Source: a virus. From it: a stretch of 20,163 bases of DNA. How positions within the stretch are numbered: position 1 is the stretch's first letter; every line of letters starts with the position of its first letter. A model generated the notes under the pieces. The model was not told the DNA's origin. It made no database searches and was given only the letters and a program-made list of their open reading frames with translations. Positions 14,699 to 20,163 of the stretch are shown here, one piece after another. The stretch spans positions 1-20,163 of the IMG/VR virus record IMGVR_UViG_3300025325_000480. One strand, given 5' to 3'. Position numbers and translations under genes: made by a program.

Positions 14699-14709
14699 TT
14701 ACATATACC

Positions 14710-14895
14710 CTAATTCTGATCCTGGGTCAGATAGCGCACACGATATACGAATCCGGTCTTTGACCATCCTACTCTATCATAGTCAAATTCTATTTTGACT
14801 TTACGAGCCATGAGGGCTTCATGAAGGCGTGGGAGTTCTTCCAACGGAATTGAATCGTAATAAATTTCTACCGGCCCCACTCGTTTATCAGCCAT
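14710..14895 (-). CDS. 61-residue hypothetical protein between terminase and portal
   Basis: ATG 14895 overlaps the end of the large terminase gene by eight bases, and the stop lies 11 bases before the portal start. The protein has a short beta strand (VGPVEIYYDSI), a helix (PLEELPRLHEALMARK) and a beta hairpin (KIEFDYDRVGWS, FVYRVRYL). Its DNA is less GC-rich than that of its neighbours. I recognise no family. Coupling to the terminase and conserved gene order suggest a real gene. Confidence 0.7.
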   Translation of the reverse strand: MADKRVGPVEIYYDSIPLEELPRLHEALMARKVKIEFDYDRVGWSKTGFVYRVRYLTQDQN

Positions 14896-16276
14896 GTCTC
14901 AGACTCCAGGCCAGATAGCGCACGCCGTCCGGCCCGTGGTCGTGCTCTTTGATGACCTTCCCCGAGGCCGGATCGCGCCGGTAACTGACCATCTCGCTCC
15001 GCAGATGCTTACAGCGCGGATGCACGCGGATGCGCCGCCAGCCGTTCGCGTCCGGGGACAGGAAGCGCCGCGCAACTTTGATTGTCTCCTCAACTTCTTC
15101 CTGGACTTTGCGCGTATAGACTCCCGCCGCGTGCAAGCGGCCCGTGAGTTCCGCGAAGCCCGGCCCGATGATAGCATAAGTCGGATCGGGATAACCGAGC
15201 GCCTTGACTTCCGAGATATGCACATCCGAGAGTTTTTTGACCGCGTAGGATTCCGCGAACACGTCTAGGTGGCCGTCCGGCTTGAGTTGCACGAGCAGGA
15301 ATGCGCGCGGGTGCGAGTCGGCGGTAAACTCGCCCGTGTGCGGCTCGAGCTGCCCAGCATAGCCATCGTCTACCACCCACAGCACGTCGCCCGCGTCCGC
15401 CTGATATTCCGCCGCCTCGATGACGTTGCCATCCGCCGCGCCGTCGCTCCACACGTCGAAGACTAGCCCGGAGGCCTGTACCCACTGGCCCTCCTTGAGC
15501 CGCGCGCGCTCAGCGCCGGTCAAGAGTTCGAGCGTGGCAAGGTATTCTAGCCCGGTCTGATTCCAATTTACGCCATCGTGGAATTTCGGGTTGTCCTTCA
15601 GGCGACTGGCGAGAAAAGGCATCCCGGAGAACTGACGTTGATAAAGCCAATGCAGCGGCGCGTCCGGGTTGCAGTCCGCGAGCATCTGTTGGAAAGGCAT
15701 ACGGTTATGCGACAGGCGTGTCAGCAGTTTGCTATATTCGCTCTCGCGCAGTTCGGTCGCCTCCGGCACGAAAATCATATCGTATTCGGTGGACATGATT
15801 TTAGCCTTCTGGTCTTTGTTGCTCTGCAAGAGTCCCGCCACGATGATCTCCGAACCGTTCGGATAAACGTAGGCGCGCCGGTTCTCGCGCCGCACCTCGC
15901 CGCCCAACGCCGGGTGATTTTCTCCCAGCACATCCTCTTCCAGTGTCACCAGCACCGATTCGCTCATGCTTTCGCGCGTCTTGCGGAGCAGCAGCATCCG
16001 GCAGCGCGGGTAGCGGCTGGCGTAGTGGTCGAGTTTCCACAGGCCCGCGAACGTCTTGCCCGTCCGCGCCGGGCCGTGGATGACGACCTCGCGCGCCGTG
16101 CTCTGGACGAATTCGAGCGCCGCGCCGCGAAACTCAGGCTCCGGCCTCGCCGCCGCCCCCGCCAGCCCCCGGCGGCGCAGTTCCGCCGCTATCGCCATCG
16201 CCCGCTCGCGCTCTTGCGGCGTGAATAAGGTCTGCGAATTCGTCAATGAGTTCGGCGTCGGGTTTGTTTGTAACAT
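14888..16276 (-). CDS. Terminase large subunit
   Basis: About 462 residues with both terminase domains. The ATPase has Walker A GPARTGKT (residues 68-75), MLLLRKTRESM, Walker B YDMIFVPEATE (165-175) with a catalytic glutamate, and the coupling motif MLADCNPDAPLHWLYQRQF (about 197-215). The C-terminal RNase H-like nuclease shows VVDDGY (D302/D303) and HDHGPDGVRYLAWSL near the end (D about 449). It drives DNA into the prohead and cuts concatemers. The first 48 codons overlap the small-subunit gene by 143 bases; a start at the ATG at 16198 (residue 27) would shorten the overlap. I keep 16276 because the N-terminal extension (TPQERERAMAIAAELRRRG) looks like a normal helix. Confidence 0.93.
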   Translation of the reverse strand: MLQTNPTPNSLTNSQTLFTPQERERAMAIAAELRRRGLAGAAARPEPEFRGAALEFVQSTAREVVIHGPARTGKTFAGLWKLDHYASRYPRCRMLLLRKTRESMSESVLVTLEEDVLGENHPALGGEVRRENRRAYVYPNGSEIIVAGLLQSNKDQKAKIMSTEYDMIFVPEATELRESEYSKLLTRLSHNRMPFQQMLADCNPDAPLHWLYQRQFSGMPFLASRLKDNPKFHDGVNWNQTGLEYLATLELLTGAERARLKEGQWVQASGLVFDVWSDGAADGNVIEAAEYQADAGDVLWVVDDGYAGQLEPHTGEFTADSHPRAFLLVQLKPDGHLDVFAESYAVKKLSDVHISEVKALGYPDPTYAIIGPGFAELTGRLHAAGVYTRKVQEEVEETIKVARRFLSPDANGWRRIRVHPRCKHLRSEMVSYRRDPASGKVIKEHDHGPDGVRYLAWSLRHG

Positions 16277-16619
16277 CTTCTACCGTCACGGCTTGAGTTA
16301 CCTTGCCCCATCCGTGCTCTAGTAATGCGATATGGTCAACTGCGCTTTTGCTGACAAACATTGAGCGTAGCATAATTTCGAGCCGCCTAGTATCTGGCCT
16401 TCCGCCCACCATCAACTCTTCGGCCATGTCCTGAATCAGTTCACGCAACTGTTCATGCGTGCGCGGCGGCCCCTTCATGTTCCGGCGCGGGTCTGGCCCT
16501 TTGGCAAACGGTTTGAGATTGGCAAGCGAGTTCGGATTCATCCGCCGCCGTTCTCTGGCAGGTCTCTGTTCGTCTGTGATTGCCGCCCGCTTCGCCCGCG
16601 CGGGCCGACGCGGGGTCAT
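16134..16619 (-). CDS. Terminase small subunit
   Basis: This 161-residue protein starts at ATG 16619, overlapping the TGA of the methyltransferase gene (ATGA). The segment SLANLKPFAKGPDPRRNMKG at about 31-50 matches the 'NLKPFKPG..GNPKGRP' signature of phage terminase small subunit-like (DUF5681-type) proteins. A helical body (EQLRELIQDMAEEL, RRLEIMLRSMFVSKS) and a Gly-rich C-terminal tail follow. It should bind the packaging site and recruit the large subunit. The 3' third overlaps the large-subunit gene in another frame. Confidence 0.8.
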   Translation of the reverse strand: MTPRRPARAKRAAITDEQRPARERRRMNPNSLANLKPFAKGPDPRRNMKGPPRTHEQLRELIQDMAEELMVGGRPDTRRLEIMLRSMFVSKSAVDHIALLEHGWGKVTQAVTVEDVTNKPDAELIDEFADLIHAARARAGDGDSGGTAPPGAGGGGGEAGA

Positions 16620-17860
16620 GCGCGCACCCGCTCAATCTCGATCCCCGGAAATGCCTGATTCATCCTTTCCAAACAGACCGCCGTATATGCTGGCGAAATC
16701 TCAATGGCGCGGCAACGATGGAATAAGTTCTCACAAGCGACGAGGGTTGTACCAGAGCCAGAGAAGGGTTCATAAATAATTTTGTCTCTGTCTATAAAGT
16801 TATTAACAATATACGCAATGGTTGGTAGCCAACGGGTTGCCGTGTTGATTTTGGCAAGCTCTTTATCTGGGGTTTTCTTAGTGATACTTGTTTCCGCTAA
16901 ATAAAAATCTCTTTGTCCAGCAGCAGATTTCTTTCCATTTTCGCCCCATATTAAAATCGGGTTGAAAGCATATTGCATAAATCCGCCAGTGTGTTGAACA
17001 AAGTTTTGACACTCCGCAAAGATGCGTTCTGTCATCGGAAACCACAAATGAAAGTGTTTGTAGTTCTTCATAGACATTGCGACAAAAAATAACTTCGCAC
17101 CCATCAGTTCTGCATTGGTGCGCCACTTGTCAGAAAACTCTTTATACTTCTCTGGCGTCAAACAATCATCGTATCCATCATATCGCCAGCCAACATTCCA
17201 GGGGGGGTCAGTCACCACCGCCCCAGCCTTCTCTCCCGCCATCACCCGCTCGACGTTCTCGCGCACGGTGCAATCCCCACACAACAACCGATGCTCATTG
17301 ATGCGCCATAGATCGCCAGTTTTGACTTTCCATTTCTTATTGAGTTCTTCTGCCCTGTCCATCTGCGGCTCGGCATCGGCCAGCGGTTGACTGGCCGCGT
17401 ACTCCGCCAGCGCCTTGAGTGATGCATTCTCCTGCCGCGCCAGGTCTGCGATAGCGGCATCGTCCGCCGCGAGTGCGGCCAGCAGTTCGCCGTCCCAATC
17501 CAGATTCATCGCGGGGACGGCATTTGCGGCATAACCTAGCCGCTTCGCGCGCGGATGTTTAGCATTGGGGATGTCCATGCGGCGGTTGACGATCAGGGTA
17601 TCTCCGACCGTATCCACGACTTTGATCTTCACATCCGGCATGAAGTCGGCCAGATTTTCAATCGTGCCGCTGCCATCGAATGACTCATTGTCCGCCGCGA
17701 CGGTGATCCCACCAATGAGTCCGTCGCGCTGGATGCTTTTCGCCTGAGCCGCCATTCCGCGCGGGGTATGCCGGTTCAAGTTTTTCACTTGTGGCCGGAA
17801 GGCGGAGAGTTTCTGGATGGGGTGCTTGCCGTTGCTATTCGGCTTTTTCTTTACGGCCAC
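16616..17860 (-). CDS. ParB/sulfiredoxin-like domain fused to beta-class DNA methyltransferase
   Basis: I choose GTG 17860 (414 residues); the 24 codons upstream are Cys/Arg-rich and lie over the 44-residue peptide gene. Residues about 15-120 look like a ParB-like nuclease/DNA-binding domain (KNLNRHTPRGMAAQAKSIQ, then GLIGGITVAADN). Next is a helical linker rich in Ala, and from about 180 the methyltransferase: HRLLCGDCT, motif IV DPPW (218-221) and motif I FSGSGTT (366-372), in beta-class order. It probably modifies adenine N6 or cytosine N4 in phage DNA, shielding it from host nucleases. It lies directly before the terminase genes and is coupled to them. The middle (about 16.78-17.17 kb) is AT-richer. 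Confidence 0.85.
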   Translation of the reverse strand: MAVKKKPNSNGKHPIQKLSAFRPQVKNLNRHTPRGMAAQAKSIQRDGLIGGITVAADNESFDGSGTIENLADFMPDVKIKVVDTVGDTLIVNRRMDIPNAKHPRAKRLGYAANAVPAMNLDWDGELLAALAADDAAIADLARQENASLKALAEYAASQPLADAEPQMDRAEELNKKWKVKTGDLWRINEHRLLCGDCTVRENVERVMAGEKAGAVVTDPPWNVGWRYDGYDDCLTPEKYKEFSDKWRTNAELMGAKLFFVAMSMKNYKHFHLWFPMTERIFAECQNFVQHTGGFMQYAFNPILIWGENGKKSAAGQRDFYLAETSITKKTPDKELAKINTATRWLPTIAYIVNNFIDRDKIIYEPFSGSGTTLVACENLFHRCRAIEISPAYTAVCLERMNQAFPGIEIERVRA

Positions 17861-17969
17861 GTTGCACCTGCACCAGCAGCGCGAGCACGAGCGCGCGCAG
17901 GAAGTCGAAGATCGGACGCCAGGCGCGCGCACAATAAAAAACGATCGACTCGAAAATTTCGATCCACAT
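17835..17969 (-). CDS. 44-residue single-pass membrane peptide
   Basis: ATG 17969 opens a 44-codon frame (MWIEIFESIVFYCARAWRPI start) with a hydrophobic leucine/valine helix (FDFLRALVLALLVQV) and a basic RGRKEKAE tail. It ends inside the methyltransferase gene, overlapping it by 26 bases. An aromatic, amphipathic N-terminus plus one membrane segment and a charged tail would suit a small holin, antiholin or other membrane peptide. There is no convincing Shine-Dalgarno, so the call is tentative. Confidence 0.45.
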   Translation of the reverse strand: MWIEIFESIVFYCARAWRPIFDFLRALVLALLVQVQRGRKEKAE

Positions 17970-18023
17970 TTGTATAATTAAGGAAACAAAATTAAGGAGT
18001 AACATCATACCTCTCAGTCATCA

Positions 18024-18056
18024 GGCCGGGGAGCGTCCCAACGCCGCCCCCCGGCC
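18024..18056 (-). other. Two-part hairpin between lysis and packaging genes
   Basis: GGCCGGGG (18024-18031) pairs with CCCCGGCC (18049-18056), and inside it GCGT pairs with ACGC. It lies 46 bases after the stop of the double-psi-barrel gene. No U-tract follows directly on the minus strand, so it is a weak terminator or a processing site. Confidence 0.4.
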
Positions 18057-18101
18057 TCGAGCGGGGCACGCCGTAGGAGAAGGACGGCGCGCGATGTCAT
18101 T

Positions 18102-18560
18102 CTATAGCGGATTCGCGCCGCACGCAACCGGGGATGATTGTACCGGGTACGGCCAGAAGAGCGGGTTGCGGTCGAGCGGCGGCTCGTCGAGCGTGAGACG
18201 TGGGGCATAGACCTGCGGCATACGCTCCCTGCGCGGCAGACACGCGCCGACATAGACCTGCCCACGCGCGCCGTTCACGATGCCCAGCGCCGCCAACGTC
18301 GAGTCGGTCAGTTCCGCAATCTCTCGCAGTTCATAAACGTAGTGGTGAAAATCTGTGCGCTTCGCCACGTCCACGGACAGGCACGGCCCGACCCATGCGC
18401 CTTTGTGTCTGACCCAGAACGTCTTACCCAAGTCGGAAGGCGACATGAGCGCGCCAGCGCAGGCGAAGCCGTCCAGAGAATAGCCGCGATAGTCTGCGTT
18501 GGCGCGGCCCAGATAGTCGGGGCCATAGCGCACCAGCCAGCCCTCCGCGAGCGCGGGCAT
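18102..18560 (-). CDS. Secreted double-psi-beta-barrel-like protein (probable lysis accessory)
   Basis: From ATG 18560 the frame gives 152 residues. The core (about 30-95) reads FACAGALMSPSDLGKTFWVR, then WVGPCLSVDVAKRTDF and YELREIAELTDSTLAALGI. A DLGxxxxV strand, a GPC-x4-DVAxR strand and a helix ending in ALGI recall the double-psi barrel of RlpA/barwin-type proteins; this is a pattern-based guess. Two cysteines could form a disulfide outside the cell. In the same frame upstream of the ATG lies a good signal peptide: KVRITAITLTV, hydrophobic stretch, then PMPALA/EG, but with no ATG, GTG or TTG before it. The true start may be non-canonical, or one base may be missing near 18613. The gene follows the unknown lysis-region protein. 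Confidence 0.6.
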   Translation of the reverse strand: MPALAEGWLVRYGPDYLGRANADYRGYSLDGFACAGALMSPSDLGKTFWVRHKGAWVGPCLSVDVAKRTDFHHYVYELREIAELTDSTLAALGIVNGARGQVYVGACLPRRERMPQVYAPRLTLDEPPLDRNPLFWPYPVQSSPVACGANPL

Positions 18561-18589
18561 GGGCGTGAGCCAGGTAGCGATTGAGACGG

Positions 18590-19111
18590 TCAGGGTAATG
18601 GCGGTAATGCGAACCTTGTCATGGCCTGAATCAGTCGGTCTTTCTCTGCCGTAGTCAGACCAGGCAGGTCTTCAATCGGCAGGCCGGAGTAATTCGACGT
18701 TCGGCTCTGAGCGATGCTCACCAGTTGCGCGCGAGTGAGCGCGTCAATGAACGCGGGTTGACCGTTGACCACTGTACTACCGAAGACGGTGTTGAACAGG
18801 TTGATAACCGTCTGGTTCGTCCCGGTCGGGAAGTGCTTGGGCGGGATAGCAGGTGGGGGGACTTCCAAGACTCCGACCTCCGCCTTCTCGAAATAGACTG
18901 TCGTCCCCGATTGGTCGAGCAGGTTGTGGATTTTGCGCCGCGCATCCTCAACTGAGTCGCCCACGGGCAGCATGAGTTTCAGAACGATGTCGCCTGAGGC
19001 CTGTATCTCCGTATCGGCCTCGTACCCGGCGTGCTTGGTCCAGGCCAGCGCCTGTTCAAGCGCGTTCTGCCATTCATAGTGATACAGGACGACCGTGGTG
19101 ATTTCGGCCAC
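18590..19111 (-). CDS. Hypothetical protein of the lysis region
   Basis: This 173-residue protein starts three bases after the stop of the holin-like gene. The N-terminal half (about 1-85) is an alpha/beta unit (TTVVLYHYEWQNALEQALAW, GDIVLKLMLPVGDSVEDARR). A proline-rich linker (VPPPAIPPKHFP) leads to a helical module: TNQTVINLFNTVFG, FIDALTRAQLVSIAQSR and LPGLTTAEKDRLIQAM. That module loosely resembles C-terminal repeats I associate with phage cell-wall proteins, but I cannot name a family. No signal peptide is visible. Confidence 0.65.
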   Translation of the reverse strand: MAEITTVVLYHYEWQNALEQALAWTKHAGYEADTEIQASGDIVLKLMLPVGDSVEDARRKIHNLLDQSGTTVYFEKAEVGVLEVPPPAIPPKHFPTGTNQTVINLFNTVFGSTVVNGQPAFIDALTRAQLVSIAQSRTSNYSGLPIEDLPGLTTAEKDRLIQAMTRFALPPLP

Positions 19112-19114
19112 GCT

Positions 19115-19525
19115 CTAGCGCGCCTGACTCGCGCGGAAGCCGTCCAGACCGCCGACCCCCAGCACGGCCAGCAGCAGGAAGTTCAATAGCGAATCGAGTG
19201 CGCCTTCCGGCAGTTCAATGCCCGCGCTGCCCGCCAACGAACCGGCGATGCTGGTTCCGATGCCGACGAGGAGAAGCCGAAATTTAGTTGAACGTAAGAG
19301 TTGCGCCAATCCCCCCGCATAGTCCGCGCCGCGGTATTTGCCCTCGAAAACCGCGCCGATGAAAACGGCCAGCGACAGGCCGACGATCTTGGCGAGCGCG
19401 TCCTGCGGAATTTCCAGACCGGCCCGCGTCGGCAGGCCGAGGGCGACCGCCGCCGCGACGAGCACGGCCACGGCGAGCGTGATGACTTCCGGGCGTTTGA
19501 GCAACGAAACGATGTCGAGTTTCAT
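19115..19525 (-). CDS. Holin-like membrane protein
   Basis: This 136-residue protein has about four hydrophobic helices (residues 13-30, 45-60, 82-100 and 108-126) and ends in a short charged tail. ATG 19525 has AAGGA seven bases before it, an ordinary site. Size, helix number and position beside lysis-type genes fit a holin or holin-like protein that permeabilises the inner membrane. It is the first gene after the minus-strand promoter. Small phage membrane proteins of other function cannot be excluded. Confidence 0.65.
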   Translation of the reverse strand: MKLDIVSLLKRPEVITLAVAVLVAAAVALGLPTRAGLEIPQDALAKIVGLSLAVFIGAVFEGKYRGADYAGGLAQLLRSTKFRLLLVGIGTSIAGSLAGSAGIELPEGALDSLLNFLLLAVLGVGGLDGFRASQAR

Positions 19526-19545
19526 GGAGCATTCCTTTCAGAGAG

Positions 19546-19606
19546 TGGGCAGGCGGCGAATTTTAGGTGCTTATTCACATTAGCCCGCGCCCGAACCGCC
19601 TGCCCA
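19546..19606. repeat. 11-bp inverted repeat upstream of the holin-like gene
   Basis: TGGGCAGGCGG (19546-19556) and CCGCCTGCCCA (19596-19606) are perfect complements separated by 39 bases. In the minus-strand leader it would form a long-loop hairpin ending 21 bases before the holin-like ATG. It could instead be an operator. Confidence 0.6.
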
Positions 19607-19625
19607 GGGAGCCGAGCGCGCGCAA

Positions 19626-19654
19626 ATTATAAGGCGGATTGTCAGGCGGCACAA
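19626..19654 (-). promoter_or_regulatory. Minus-strand promoter of the lysis/packaging block
   Basis: TTGTGC (19654-19649), a 17-base spacer and a perfect TATAAT (19631-19626) face the holin-like gene. The -35 matches only in its TTG, so strength is uncertain. It overlaps the plus-strand promoter. Confidence 0.5.
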
Positions 19655-19667
19655 GTGGGGGTACAAT
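19639..19667 (+). promoter_or_regulatory. Plus-strand promoter of the rightward membrane-protein gene
   Basis: TTGTCA (19639-19644), 17 bases, then TACAAT (19662-19667) match the sigma70 consensus at 5/6 each. Transcription would begin near 19674, inside the left arm of the interleaved repeats. Confidence 0.65.
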
Positions 19668-19671
19668 CGGT

Positions 19672-19730
19672 CTGCCTGGTCAATGAATACGCTCCCCCGC
19701 GCATACCCTGACCAGGCAGCGCGGGGGAGC
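19672..19730. repeat. Interleaved inverted repeats (A-B-A'-B') in the rightward leader
   Basis: CTGCCTGGTCA (19672-19682) complements TGACCAGGCAG (19709-19719), and GCTCCCCCGCGC (19691-19702) complements GCGCGGGGGAGC (19719-19730). The two pairings overlap, so only one hairpin can form fully at a time. The second right arm contains the only Shine-Dalgarno-like sequence (GGGGGAG) before the ATG at 19745. Confidence 0.75.
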
Positions 19731-19744
19731 ACCTGTTAACCGCC

Positions 19745-20163
19745 ATGCTCAAGATGCTCCGCTTCTCCTTCCGTTTCTACCTCGGCGCGGTCGCCGTCCT
19801 GTTCGTCGCGTCCGATAACCGGGACATGACGATCACGGCGAATCAAATCGTCCTTCTCCCGCTGGCCGCTGTGGGCGCAGTCTGGATTCTGTGGGGGCTG
19901 GCTGAGTTCGGGGATGAGCTGACAGGCGTCGCCGTGGGGACGGCAGAGATCACGCGGGCGGCGGTGGGGGCGTTGATCTATCGGGAGCCTGCTGAGTTGT
20001 CTGACATTCGACCCGCCGTAACTACTCCCCCCCGCACGATCCGGCTCAACGATGCGCGCGGGGCGCACAGCCTGACGCTGCCCGCCGCGGGCGAACTGCC
20101 GTACCGGGACCTCGTTGGGCATTTCGTCATTCGGGGCGCAGTGCGGGGGAGCTATACCGCGCG
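19745..20163 (+). CDS. Membrane-anchored hypothetical protein (3' end cut by window)
   Basis: The plus-strand frame from ATG 19745 runs to the window edge without a stop, about 139 residues. It has two hydrophobic segments: FYLGAVAVLFVAS near residue 12 and IVLLPLAAVGAVWILWGLAEF near residue 37. A soluble region follows (GDELTGVAVGTAEITRAAVG, then TIRLNDARGAHSLTLPAAGE). It is divergent from the late block, with its own promoter and a structured leader. I recognise no family. It could mark the start of the early or regulatory genes, but this is inference from orientation only. Confidence 0.65.
   Translation, partial: MLKMLRFSFRFYLGAVAVLFVASDNRDMTITANQIVLLPLAAVGAVWILWGLAEFGDELTGVAVGTAEITRAAVGALIYREPAELSDIRPAVTTPPRTIRLNDARGAHSLTLPAAGELPYRDLVGHFVIRGAVRGSYTA

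Noticed and set aside
15578-16228. Plus-strand open frame of about 216 codons opposite the large terminase
   Set aside because: Antisense to Walker A/B-bearing terminase; low-complexity Arg/Gln/Ala sequence.
19672-19730. True H-type RNA pseudoknot
   Set aside because: No nucleotides separate A' and B', too few to span an 11-bp stem; mutually exclusive hairpins are more likely.
1-20163. CRISPR array, tRNA genes, insertion sequence or integrase
   Set aside because: I saw no regularly spaced repeats, tRNA-like cloverleaf, transposase or recombinase motifs, or terminal repeats in the window.

Overview
This window is part of a tailed-phage genome (a free phage or a prophage). It carries the packaging, head and head-tail genes in one long minus-strand block, and they read in the order usual for siphovirus-type head modules. 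The DNA is mostly GC-rich and the genes are tightly packed, with many ATGA, GTGA or TTGA stop/start overlaps. This fits a virus of a GC-rich bacterium. The host phylum cannot be read from the sequence.

Layout, in the direction of transcription (right to left). A divergent promoter region (about 19.53-19.74 kb) drives a partial membrane-protein gene rightward and the main block leftward. The block starts with a probable lysis module: a four-helix holin-like protein, an unknown protein, and a secreted double-psi-barrel-like protein. An AT-rich gap follows, then a 44-residue peptide, a ParB-like/DNA methyltransferase fusion, small and large terminase, portal, a Mu F/SPP1 gp7-like head protein and an HK97 gp10-like protein. 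Three tiny proteins follow, two with zinc-ribbon-like cysteine pairs, and then a good intrinsic terminator. An AT-rich HNH endonuclease gene sits just past the terminator on the plus strand. Next come the prohead protease, with an apparent nested scaffold, and the major capsid gene.

The major capsid gene is interrupted by a 225-nt group I intron without an ORF (8428-8652). Its P1, P3, P5, P6, P7, P8 and P9 pairings can be read by eye. Removing it restores one frame of 500 codons. The free-standing HNH gene 2.1 kb away is a candidate trans-acting homing partner.

Between the capsid gene and the head-tail connector genes lies a roughly 6-kb sugar cassette. It holds a GDP-fucose-synthase-like epimerase/reductase, a glycosyltransferase-like protein, a DegT-fold enzyme whose PLP lysine is replaced by histidine (as in ColD), a sugar O-methyltransferase-like protein, and a GT4-GT2-GT2 triple glycosyltransferase. 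The last is fused in frame to a small structural-type protein that has its own ribosome binding site. The epimerase and the ColD-like enzyme together resemble the last two steps of GDP-colitose synthesis, so the phage may make and methylate a 3,6-dideoxy sugar and attach it to the virion or host surface. The leftward block continues through a DUF1360-like membrane protein into a connector gene cut by the window edge.
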